Assembly: GCA_019694835.1 (NCBI GenBank)
Contig: JAIBBE010000236.1
Location: 1 to 16,688 of the forward strand
DNA length: 16,688 nucleotides
Direction: 5' to 3'
Source of the DNA: Fimbriimonadaceae bacterium
Lineage (GTDB): Bacteria; Armatimonadota; Fimbriimonadia; Fimbriimonadales; Fimbriimonadaceae
Shown here: piece after piece, positions 7,101 to 13,790 of the stretch
Layout of the letters: the number at the start of each line of letters is the position of its first letter
Numbering within the stretch: the first letter of the stretch is position 1
The notes under the pieces: model-generated
Databases searched by the model: none
What the model was told of the DNA's origin: nothing
What the model saw: only the letters and a program-made list of their open reading frames with translations
Made by a program: the position numbers and the translations under genes

Positions 7101-8755
7101 ACCTAGAGGAGAACGACAGCGTAACCCAGTCGAGATTAGCCTTGCCGCTTGCGGCCGCCAGTCCGGCGACCCAAGAATCGGTCGCTCCGACCATGTCGCT
7201 CCCAATTGCCTGGGAAGGGCCGGCGCAGCAGGGAGTTCAGCCGGGACTGGTGGTTGGCTATGAACAGAGCGGCGATAACGTTGGTCTCAGGCTTAAGCCG
7301 TGCGGCCCCGGTCCGTACCTGCTCGATCTCCCCCGCCTGTCTTTCGGCGAACAGGTAACCGTGAGTGTCCAGGGGATCGTCGAAGACCACAGGACGACGT
7401 TCCGAGTGCTTCGTCTCCCAGGCGATGATTACGAACTCTTTGAGTCAGAGATGACCGGGTCGCTCGATCCTAGAAATCGTGGCTGGGTATTGGACCTCGA
7501 AGAGGGTACCAAGATTCCCGCGGTTGCAGTTCCCGGATTTGGCTCCAAGGACCCGCTCGCCGTCACGTTGGTGCCAGCGCTACATGAGTACGCCATGCGG
7601 TTCGTGGGAACGTCTCTTCAAAGAGGAGAGTGGATTCCAGCTACCCTGATTTCGTTCACAGAAGTAGAGCGGCGAGTTGAATCTCAGCCTGACTCCGGCG
7701 AGCAGTGGATCGACTCTGAGACGCCAGAAATGGAGCAGCAGGCAACGGTACAGATTCATTTGCCCGATAGCATTGCTTCCACACCGTTCCAATTCACGGT
7801 GGAAGCCTCCAAAGTCCGGAGAATGGGAGCTGAAGAAGTGGGGGCCCAAGTCGAAGTGTTGCTCGCGAGTTGGAGAGCTCGACTCATCATTGACAAATCA
7901 CGCCTCGGAAAAGGAGGCATCGCCGAGCGCTTCGCCAACGAATTAGAAGCATCAGATCGTGGTCCTGAGATCCTAACAAAAGGACCGTTGTCGCTGTCTG
8001 CTCGAAACGCGTTGCTCGCGATTGACAGTCGAAACCCGAGTTGGCAGCGAGCAGTCTGGAAATGCTGGGTCGATAGCCATCGGCTGAGGATTGCCGAAAT
8101 TCGAGTGGTTGGCGCTGGCGATAGAAAGCAAGAGCTTATCGACGAGGCGCGAGAGATAGTCGATTCGATCGATGAGTCTAATGACTGGCGGGCAGCAGCA
8201 GAGAGGATGCAGGAGCTGTTCGACGAGTGGAAGTCTCTGGGCACCGCCGGCCGCGAAGACGACGATGAGTTGTGGTCGGATTTTCAGGACGTTCGGCAGG
8301 AATTCTTCGATCTTCGGCGCGAATACTTCGAGGAAAGGGATCGACGGCGCGAGGAAGCGCGTGCCGCGAAAGAAGAGCTATGCGAGGAAGCCGAGGAGTT
8401 GGCTGATTCGACGGATTGGAAGGAGACCGCCGGGTCTATGAAGGAGTTGATGTCCAGGTGGAGGGAGGCTGGACCAGCCGGTCGGGATGATGCAGAACTG
8501 TGGGAACGCTTTCAAACTGCCCGGCAGCAGTTTTTTGCGGCACGCAAGGAGGCGTTCGACGCGAACACGGAGGAAAAGGAGGGAATCGTCAGTGAGGCAG
8601 AGGAGCTATTGGAATGGAGCAGCCGGGGAGCTGCCCGCAATCGGTTCAAGGAGCTTCGAGACGAGCTGAAGGCGGTGGGCCCAGGCAACTGGGAAGAAGA
8701 CCGCCGACTCTGGGACCGCTTCAACGAGGTCGGGAATGAGCTTTTTGCCCGATAA
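4133..8755 (+). CDS. Operon gene 3: DEAH-box helicase (HrpA/HrpB class) with zinc-finger candidate and three DUF349 repeats
   Basis: A 1540-aa superfamily 2 helicase expected to use ATP to remodel RNA or DNA in the cytoplasm. Domains in order: CxxC pairs at C21/C24 and C71/C74, a likely zinc site; Walker A GTGTGKST at 158-165 (K163); motif Ia-like VTEPRIPATTGVA; DEAH at 275-278; SAT at 307-309; motif V NLAETS from 487; motif VI QRWGRVGR at 533-540, where the usual form is QRxGRAGR. A helicase-associated (HA2-like) segment follows, with LTALGREL at 637. The middle region (about 700-1330) is unassigned. Three DUF349 repeats occupy about 1332-1540. The order of the motifs fixes the class. HrpB is near 820 aa and HrpA near 1300, so this protein is longer and has an unusual C-terminus. 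It is translationally coupled to two unknown genes. A housekeeping role is less likely given that context, but the actual substrate is unknown. Confidence 0.96.
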   Translation: MTDPERPARGTSTTETWETLCKDCRAAARSSDPRFTARGTKPRTESQAVFSYSGRWAEWLVERGQTRSDRCPECRNKHKQAIRAYPVAYVDVKAIGTVADLSEPSGPLGGLGPLPVTHERKRFEVDLQKFQFGLKDEDIVQLMDGLSHGKRVAVLEAGTGTGKSTFAPFRLMYPPDQPPAANGSELYRPTRHGPIVVTEPRIPATTGVATFVGEALCFGHERCTRHIGPGFPVGYQKQGEKYWDEACQLIYVTDGTMINWIRDGRLARIGTVIVDEAHERSENIDLILALLRDQLPRYQHLRVIIASATIDKNFFIEYFGGQDKVHSQYVPAVKGVGYGVPMFPDIEITDGVIQNGLGLPEPIGRFDGWPMTTDAGEDVYAHTRALRRLAATEEIPIDQWRQRMPTAVAQQILRLLEETKPDSGDILAFLPTTDLIQKSCDQVRRGLQRVQSRVNVYALLSTVTEADKRAALAPSKSGERKVVISSNLAETSLTVSGVRYVVDSGLICQSEWDPEIAQESLPTKPHSQSGVRQRWGRVGRDQVGWVFPLYTQRQFLENMPRDTPPGSTRANLEQFLIKLKAAGVDSPASIEMPANFTNDQYAPDTEARRAADVFSAEIVRAELALAANGAVDSAGHLTALGRELQQFAGPAEQAIAIMFADRLACVPEVGVALALLSGGRLVGREALLRFDRAWPPAWRVQATACHRALAVGCRDDLDFVLRIAAAWARSGYSDAWARMWWINPDILDQAYSHARQLLETLSAAMKEEAMRAVDVRLIPRSRAVLSRALASLTYVPAEEEGTWRLELSADAQPVELGRQRLISVAGRLVALSRWRPSSSDDSEPPKAIIEGLVSVEPWAREGNPDPFELLLRASAMSHGDSAEPADVLGRVLDMFPVGTVVMAPADAEAGMPYQVVGKHPAPIPPYDLPDLDEIRDVSAESTVDDDTRIARRKGIRSSDEEAAQFAIGGRRRNAEAPDEELVFVQMDVRDLEENDSVTQSRLALPLAAASPATQESVAPTMSLPIAWEGPAQQGVQPGLVVGYEQSGDNVGLRLKPCGPGPYLLDLPRLSFGEQVTVSVQGIVEDHRTTFRVLRLPGDDYELFESEMTGSLDPRNRGWVLDLEEGTKIPAVAVPGFGSKDPLAVTLVPALHEYAMRFVGTSLQRGEWIPATLISFTEVERRVESQPDSGEQWIDSETPEMEQQATVQIHLPDSIASTPFQFTVEASKVRRMGAEEVGAQVEVLLASWRARLIIDKSRLGKGGIAERFANELEASDRGPEILTKGPLSLSARNALLAIDSRNPSWQRAVWKCWVDSHRLRIAEIRVVGAGDRKQELIDEAREIVDSIDESNDWRAAAERMQELFDEWKSLGTAGREDDDELWSDFQDVRQEFFDLRREYFEERDRRREEARAAKEELCEEAEELADSTDWKETAGSMKELMSRWREAGPAGRDDAELWERFQTARQQFFAARKEAFDANTEEKEGIVSEAEELLEWSSRGAARNRFKELRDELKAVGPGNWEEDRRLWDRFNEVGNELFAR
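8120..8752 (+). repeat. Three tandem DUF349 repeats encoded at the 3' end of the helicase gene
   Basis: Three divergent copies of a helical repeat of about 60-80 residues, starting near residues 1332, 1413 and 1482 of the helicase. Each has the DUF349 pattern: an acidic helix (EAREIVDSI, EAEELADST, EAEELLEWS), a segment ending in W-K/R-x-x-G or the related L-K-x-V-G, and an LW-x-x-F helix (LWSDF, LWERF, LWDRF), with FF or LF following. These are protein-level repeats; the DNA copies have diverged, so they are not a recent duplication. The molecular function of DUF349 is not established. Confidence 0.85.
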
Positions 8756-9143
8756 ATGGGAGTACCAATGCTGGGATTGACACCGCACCTGTGGAACTCG
8801 CACCGCCGAACACGCTTGTGGTTCTCGAACCCGAGTAACGCTGGTGCATCGCACATGCCGGGCAGACGCCATATCAGAAACGCGGGTGGCGACCGCCCCG
8901 CGGAGCGAATCGGTTTAGATGCCTGGTCGCAGCCGTCCTAGAGGCGAACTGCCTATACACGCGCGATCGCCACCACTAAATCACCCAACACAGTAAGTAG
9001 GCATGATCGCACAGTCGTTCGGAAGGGCGAATCGTGCGGTGCCGTTACAGCTTGAAGTCGCGCCCACCATGGGCAGACGGGGCCAGCTGAACATCAGACC
9101 AGGAGTCACCAAAGCGTTAAGAGCCGTCTTCCGAGTAGGACTT

Positions 9144-9166
9144 GCGGGTTCGATTCGCCCGCTCCA
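9144..9166 (+). other. Possible tRNA-Gly 3'-end remnant (old attachment-site candidate)
   Basis: The segment reads GCGGGTTCGATTC followed at once by GCCCGCTCCA. From general knowledge, many tRNA-Gly genes end in the T-arm GCGGGTTCGATTCCCGT followed by CGCCCGCTCCA. The match is therefore near-complete except for about five missing bases, which break the T-stem. No matching 5' acceptor strand, D-arm or paired anticodon arm is found upstream, so this is not a functional tRNA. Integrating elements often carry or leave tRNA 3' ends, so it could mark a past insertion boundary. Chance similarity is possible; the segment also forms a 5-bp hairpin with a 9-nt loop. Confidence 0.35.
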
Positions 9167-9381
9167 AGTACGGCAAGTGAGTCGAGCGGCAATTCCTGCG
9201 CCTGATCGGCCCTCGCAGCTGAATCGGGCAGAGGTCACGCCGCTCGAAACGTGCCGGCTCGCCGTAGCAGCGATAGCCCCCGCTCCTCAGCGCCAGTCTG
9301 TACGATGCATCGACTGTTGTGCCCCGGTGCTCCCGTTTCCAAAGCCACCGAGCCCGAGTCCAAAGTGCCCGCTCCGAGATG

Positions 9382-9387
9382 TATCCT
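9382..9387 (+). promoter_or_regulatory. Possible -10 box for a leaderless TIR transcript
   Basis: TATCCT fits the actinobacterial TAnnnT pattern and ends seven bases before the ATG at 9395, so transcription would start at or next to the A of the start codon. No clear -35 hexamer is present. The gene has only a weak purine run (GAAGG) as a ribosome binding site, which fits leaderless expression. Confidence 0.35.
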
Positions 9388-9394
9388 TGAAGGC

Positions 9395-10120
9395 ATGGCT
9401 CAGTGCACAGCACCCGTCTATGGACACCGCTCATCCGCCGCCGCTGCCCGGTGTCCCGCGTGCTCGGGCCGGCGATATTCGTCCTACCGGTCATCTCCGA
9501 GCTCTCCGTCTTACGCGCCACCGCGGTACGGCAGTGGAGCGTCTTCCGGCAGCGCCCCGTCGGGCGGCGGGTCGTCGAGCGGTGGCCGGTCGCGACGGCT
9601 GCGCGGAGGAGGGTCCGCGCTGTACAGCGTTGCAGAGTGGCGCACGTTCGAACCGTTAGTGCGCAGCGCCGAGGTGCAAGCGCGCGTCGCTCCTGAGCGT
9701 CGCGACCTGTTCCTCTGTCATGCCTGGGAGGACCGAGAAGGTACCGCGCTGGAGTTCTACGAGGACCTGCTCTCCTTCAACGCAACGGTCTGGTTCAGCG
9801 AGACCGAAGTTGGCCTGGGCAAATCGCTGATGCGCGAGATCGACAGGGGCTTGGCAATGTCTCGGATTGGCATAGTGCTCGTGACGCCGGCCCTGCTGGA
9901 GAAGCTGGCTGGGCAGGGTAGCGTCGCCGACAAGGAACTCTCTGCGTTGCTCGCGACGGACCGGGTGATTCCCGTCGCTTACGGAACAACCTTCGATGCC
10001 CTCCGAGACGTGAGCCCGCTACTCGCTGCGAGATCGGGCCTAACCATCGGGGACGACCTCTCGGCCCGAGACGCCGCAGCCAAAATCGCGGCCGCCGCAG
10101 CCGCCGCAGGTGACAGCTGA
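9395..10120 (+). CDS. TIR-domain protein with N-terminal Cys/His knuckle
   Basis: A 241-aa protein. Residues 1-25 hold a C-x6-H-x8-C-x2-C pattern (C4, H11, C20, C23), a likely small zinc knuckle. Residues 26-85 are a low-complexity Ser/Gly/Tyr/Arg linker. Residues 104-235 form a TIR domain: DLFLCHAWEDREG at 104-116, VWFSETEVGLGKSL from 132, REIDRGLAMSRIGIVLVTPA, then ADKELSALLATDRVIPV and VSPLLAARSGLTI. TIR domains of bacterial defence proteins often cleave NAD+. The catalytic Glu could be E136 in the WFSE stretch or E148 in REID; alignment is needed to decide. The frame is open upstream to 9251, but the knuckle begins exactly at ATG 9395. The gene stands alone and converges on the operon to its right. 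An effector or signalling role is inferred from family and context. Confidence 0.9.
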   Translation: MAQCTAPVYGHRSSAAAARCPACSGRRYSSYRSSPSSPSYAPPRYGSGASSGSAPSGGGSSSGGRSRRLRGGGSALYSVAEWRTFEPLVRSAEVQARVAPERRDLFLCHAWEDREGTALEFYEDLLSFNATVWFSETEVGLGKSLMREIDRGLAMSRIGIVLVTPALLEKLAGQGSVADKELSALLATDRVIPVAYGTTFDALRDVSPLLAARSGLTIGDDLSARDAAAKIAAAAAAAGDS

Positions 10121-10484
10121 TGCGCCGGTCTCAGACTGCTCCCTCCCGATACGCAGCCGTCTTCGGGATGGGGGTTCGGGTCGGCGCGAGACGATTGCGG
10201 CATCGGGAGGATCTCTCTATCGGACTCGGGGACGCGCCAGATCCAGCCCGCGTCGGACACGGCTGTCTCTCGGCCGCATACAACTGCTCGGCTATCTCGG
10301 CGTACCAACCTGACTCGAGCACTGCAAGCGAGCGGCCCCATCCAGGTCGGCCGTGCCGACGGGGGGCTCGACCGTGCCCGGCTCGCCGGCAGAGTTCCCC
10401 CGTGTTCGCAGACGACCTCTTTGGAGGGCGATTCTGCGCATATATAGCTCCTGTCGCCTTCTACCCTCGACGCCCGCTGACACG
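10121..10484. other. Convergent intergenic region
   Basis: 364 bases between the 3' ends of the TIR gene and the 1101-aa helical protein gene. No gene is supported. An ORF starting at ATG 10120 overlaps the TIR stop as TGATG and runs to 10488, but its product is Arg/Pro/Ser/Cys-rich, looks non-coding, and ends inside the opposing gene. The only structured element I see is the hairpin at 10346-10360. Confidence 0.5.
10346..10360. terminator. Candidate hairpin terminator between convergent genes
   Basis: A perfect inverted repeat, GTCGGC then CGT then GCCGAC, gives a 6-bp GC-rich stem with a 3-nt loop. It lies 226 bases after the TIR stop and 125 bases after the stop of the opposing gene. There is no T-rich tail on either strand; on the plus strand a run of G follows. 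In high-GC bacteria terminators can lack a T tail, but in this base composition such a stem can also arise by chance. Confidence 0.25.
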
Positions 10485-13400
10485 CTAGGAAGCGAATTCG
10501 CGGAAGTCGAGTCGCCCCCGGCTGACGAGAAGATTCGCTACGACCTTGGCTTCACGACGGGCGTCATCCCGCTTGCAGCGGTGCGCGCGAGACACGCCGG
10601 AACGGATTTCTTCCCGCGCCAAGATTATGAGCACCCCATCAACATCGGCACGCACCATCTTCGCCAGGACGTGCATCGCCTTTTCCAGATTTCCGGTGTC
10701 AGCCCGCACGAGGCGGCGCAGTACGTTGCGAGAGTCGAACCGATGAGCGCTCACCCCGCTTGCCGGCAGCACGAAGTCGAGCGTACGTGAAAGCAAGGCC
10801 AGCGCCTTCGACAGAGGAATACCTTCGTAACTGAAAAGCGACACCAGCTCCAGCAGCTCTTCTTGATGCTGCGGCGCTTCTGGCTCGATCCGGTCCAGCC
10901 GTTCGTTCCAAAACTCCTCCACCCTTGCCGCGTCGTGGGCGCGATCCTTCGGTTTTCGGTGCGAGAGAACGTCGCTCAACTCATCCACGAAGGCAGCGTT
11001 CACTCGGTCGTCTTTGAGGGCGGAGAGTTCGCTCAGCACATTGGCCTGCGCCGGAACAGACGTCAACCACATGACTGCGAGGTGTGCCAGCGTGGAGCGG
11101 CAATCGTGATCCAAGTTGTCCGCGGCGGCGTAGTTGCGAACCGCCGTGAAGTAGTGGGGAAGCAATCTGGCCACGACCGGTTCTACTAGACCGCCCCATG
11201 CCGTATATGCGTGCCATACGTCCAGCGAGAGCTCTCTCGTGCTCAGCTCCCAGCTGAAGATGTCGGCGGCATGCGCGTCGGCCCAGTCGGCATCAAGCCA
11301 ATGCAGCCTTCGGAAGTGGTGTGCCTGGACGGAACGGGTGCAAGCACTCCCGTCCACCTCCACAGATAACCGCCGCTCAAGGGCCTCCCGCAGCTCGGGT
11401 GCGACCGAAAAATCCCGGGCGCGGACGAGGTGACGATGGTGAAGCCACGTGCCGTAGTAGCAGGCCGCGTGGACTGCCACCCCTCGAACCGAATTGACGG
11501 AGCGCGTGAAAGCGTCCATGCCGTCCGTCCGATCGCGAGCTTCCGTGCGCGGATCCGGATCCTCGTCCTCCAGAAGACGGACGATGAGGGCCCAGACTTG
11601 GGTCCGATAGCCTCCTGGGATAGAGCGTTTGATTCTGAGTCCCGTCTCTAGCAGCGACGCGACTGCCTTCCGGCACCAGCTCCAATCAGGGTCATCACCG
11701 AACGGCCGCGGACGGGGGGCAGCGTCCCAAGACTGGGCCAAAACGTGCTCACATAGTTCGAGCACCGGCTTCCATGGCAATCGAGTTCCGTCGGTCAGAG
11801 CGTCTTGCCATCCTTCGATAACGTTCCGAACGTAGGTAGGCCGAAGTCCGAACCACTCCCTGGAGGCGTGCGCGAATTCGCGCGGCTTCCGCTTGACGGC
11901 CTTGCGCAATTCGCGTCCAAGAGCCTCGTAGTCACTGCCGAATGTGCGATCTGTTGGCTCCCAGGTTTCGAGGATCTGCCGAACCTCGCCTACGGATAGC
12001 GCCTCGATCTCACTGGCGGTGTAAGGACTCTCTGGTCCCCACGAGGCTGTCCACGTTGCGTAGTTGCGGTCGGGATCCTCAGGCTCAGCCCTTCCCTCGC
12101 TGAGAGCCTCGAGGAGTTCTCGACGTCGGTCGTCCAAGTGGTCGCGGAGGGTCAGCAGCCACTTGTACTGCCACCATTGCCTGCGCTCAGGGTCTCCTTC
12201 GTAGGGGTCTCGCCCAGCTTCAATCGCAGAGAAAACCTGCTCGCGGGTTTCCGAGGAGAGGCCGAGCCAGAGAGTTCGTAACGCGCGGCCGGCTTCATTC
12301 CTAAGTTCGGTTTCGTCCAACGCGGTCCGGTCGATGAGCAGAACGGTGTCCGCGACCGAAGCTGCATCTGGACCAAACTCTTCCAGGAGATGCAAAGCGA
12401 TTCTGCGGAAGATGTTGCGCCCCTCCGACCAGAGTCGCTGGACGACCGACCTCAGCCGTTGTTCGTCCGAGTCAACGTAGGCAACGACGCTGTCGCGCAA
12501 CGCCGTGACGAGATGGCCGCGGGCGTCTCTGTCGCGCAGCTCTTCCGAATCGGAGTCGAGTCTCGGATGCCAAATGTAGGAGTGATCGTGCGGTTGCTCC
12601 GGTGGATCCCAGTAGGAGAGTTCAATCACTTCGGAGACCAGTTGGATAAGCAGTTCGATCCATGGGGGCCCAACCGAGATCGACATGACGGGCGCGGCCG
12701 CATTCAGTATCTCCTCGTAGTCGTAGTCCTGTGGCACCCGGGGCCGAGGTCGAGGGAGCGGGCGATATTCCGATTCATCGACGACATCGTTGTGGCTAGG
12801 GTCAGGAAAGACTGTCAGCAGCGCGCTCAAGAAATCGAGAGCCACGTCCGGATCCGCGACGACGATGTGTCCCGCAAGCCGACCCATTCGCGCTCCGTCG
12901 AACAACGGAAGCCAGTCGGTCGTCCTGATTTGGTTCGTCAGCTTTCGCACGAATGCAACGGCAGTCGCTGGCGGAAGAGCAAGTGCCACTTCGCAGAGTT
13001 CGTGGGTCGCCGCCCAGTTCGCGTTCAGGGTCACTTCAGCCAGAATTGAGCCGACCTCGTCCGGATGGACCTCCGCTGCTCTCAAGAGGTAGTCGGCAGG
13101 TGGCCAAGAAACGAATCGGAGGCCGTTTTCCACCCGGATGGGCTCGTATGGCGCCCGGAAGTATCCCCGCTCGCTCAGCCGCATGAGCCAGTTCGCCGGT
13201 AATCGCTCAAACAGATATCTCTGAGCCTGATACCCGTGAGGCATGGACTCCACCAGCGCCTTGACCGCTTTCCGCGTCGGCTCGGACGCGAGAAGTTGGT
13301 CTAACTCGTCCAAATGGTGGGCGATGTTCTGCTCGGCGACGGCGACGGCTAAATCAGCGAACAATCGGAATCGCCGCCAGAGGTCAGTGAATGAGTCGTC

Positions 13401-13790
13401 GACCGGTCGTGCGCCGTGCTGTCCGCTCCGGTGAGCGACGCCGTGGAGCTCACCTACGAAGGACAACCACAACTGCAGGAAGGGATCGTCATCCGCAAGC
13501 CCGAGCGACTGAGCAATCCGTTCAACTTGCTGTCGGTGAGACTCGCGCACCTCGTTCGGCTCGGTTGCAGGCTCGGTCGGCGCATCGCCAGGCTCCAGTA
13601 CCGACCGAATCGAGCCTTCGATCTCTCGCATCATGTGAGCGGTGACTAGCGTGGTCGCGGCAGAACCGCGGGCCATCGCCTCGGACGCCTCAAGGAAGAG
13701 TTCAGCAGCAGTTGGCCCGAAGGTGCCGCGCAAGCGCTCGGCGAGTGTACGGTCGTCGTTGGTACCCGGTTGCTGGTCCATGCTCACCAT
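10485..13790 (-). CDS. Large alpha-helical repeat (HEAT-like) protein, 1101 aa
   Basis: Last gene of the minus-strand operon. The start ATG at 13790 overlaps the HNH stop by one base (TGATG), which is why it is preferred over upstream in-frame starts to 13967; ATG 13781 is a close alternative. The protein appears almost wholly helical. An N-terminal helical domain (about residues 15-170) includes FLQLWLSFVGELHGVAHRSG around 104-123. Repeating helix pairs follow from PTRKAVKALVESMPHGYQAQ at about 171 onward, with Leu/Ala/Trp spacing typical of HEAT/ARM-type solenoids. No P-loop, nuclease motif or membrane segment is visible. I recall similar large solenoid proteins in bacterial accessory loci but cannot name the family. 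It may be a scaffold or sensor working with the HNH nuclease encoded just upstream (inference). Confidence 0.88.
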   Translation of the reverse strand: MVSMDQQPGTNDDRTLAERLRGTFGPTAAELFLEASEAMARGSAATTLVTAHMMREIEGSIRSVLEPGDAPTEPATEPNEVRESHRQQVERIAQSLGLADDDPFLQLWLSFVGELHGVAHRSGQHGARPVDDSFTDLWRRFRLFADLAVAVAEQNIAHHLDELDQLLASEPTRKAVKALVESMPHGYQAQRYLFERLPANWLMRLSERGYFRAPYEPIRVENGLRFVSWPPADYLLRAAEVHPDEVGSILAEVTLNANWAATHELCEVALALPPATAVAFVRKLTNQIRTTDWLPLFDGARMGRLAGHIVVADPDVALDFLSALLTVFPDPSHNDVVDESEYRPLPRPRPRVPQDYDYEEILNAAAPVMSISVGPPWIELLIQLVSEVIELSYWDPPEQPHDHSYIWHPRLDSDSEELRDRDARGHLVTALRDSVVAYVDSDEQRLRSVVQRLWSEGRNIFRRIALHLLEEFGPDAASVADTVLLIDRTALDETELRNEAGRALRTLWLGLSSETREQVFSAIEAGRDPYEGDPERRQWWQYKWLLTLRDHLDDRRRELLEALSEGRAEPEDPDRNYATWTASWGPESPYTASEIEALSVGEVRQILETWEPTDRTFGSDYEALGRELRKAVKRKPREFAHASREWFGLRPTYVRNVIEGWQDALTDGTRLPWKPVLELCEHVLAQSWDAAPRPRPFGDDPDWSWCRKAVASLLETGLRIKRSIPGGYRTQVWALIVRLLEDEDPDPRTEARDRTDGMDAFTRSVNSVRGVAVHAACYYGTWLHHRHLVRARDFSVAPELREALERRLSVEVDGSACTRSVQAHHFRRLHWLDADWADAHAADIFSWELSTRELSLDVWHAYTAWGGLVEPVVARLLPHYFTAVRNYAAADNLDHDCRSTLAHLAVMWLTSVPAQANVLSELSALKDDRVNAAFVDELSDVLSHRKPKDRAHDAARVEEFWNERLDRIEPEAPQHQEELLELVSLFSYEGIPLSKALALLSRTLDFVLPASGVSAHRFDSRNVLRRLVRADTGNLEKAMHVLAKMVRADVDGVLIILAREEIRSGVSRAHRCKRDDARREAKVVANLLVSRGRLDFREFAS

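Larger units (their letters stand above)
8756..9394. other. 639-base gap between helicase operon and TIR gene
   Basis: No convincing gene. An ATG-initiated 61-codon ORF directly after the helicase stop, and longer open frames from about 9003, have Arg/Pro/Ser-rich products with no family resemblance. The notable elements are the tRNA-Gly-like 3' end at 9144-9166 and a -10 box just before the TIR gene, both listed separately. No strong terminator with a T-rich tail follows the helicase. A short GGTTC/GAACC inverted repeat near 8820 has too small a loop to count. Confidence 0.5.

Noticed and set aside
9060..9166. A complete tRNA gene ending at 9166
   Set aside because: Only the 3' end resembles tRNA-Gly. 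The T-stem is broken, the anticodon-like stretch near 9130 does not pair into a stem, and no complementary 5' acceptor strand is found.
9003..9659. 218-codon plus-strand ORF across the gap and into the TIR gene
   Set aside because: It overlaps the TIR gene in another frame, and its first half is Arg/Pro/Ala-rich without recognisable features.
10120..10488. 122-codon plus-strand ORF overlapping the TIR stop as TGATG
   Set aside because: The product is rich in Arg, Pro, Ser and Cys with no regular structure or family resemblance, and it ends inside the opposing gene. The overlap is likely accidental.
13397..13429. HEPN-type RNase motif in the 1101-aa protein (HRSGQH near residue 120)
   Set aside because: Only three residues separate Arg and His, whereas the HEPN motif has four to six. 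The helical context is suggestive but the motif does not fit, so no nuclease activity is claimed.
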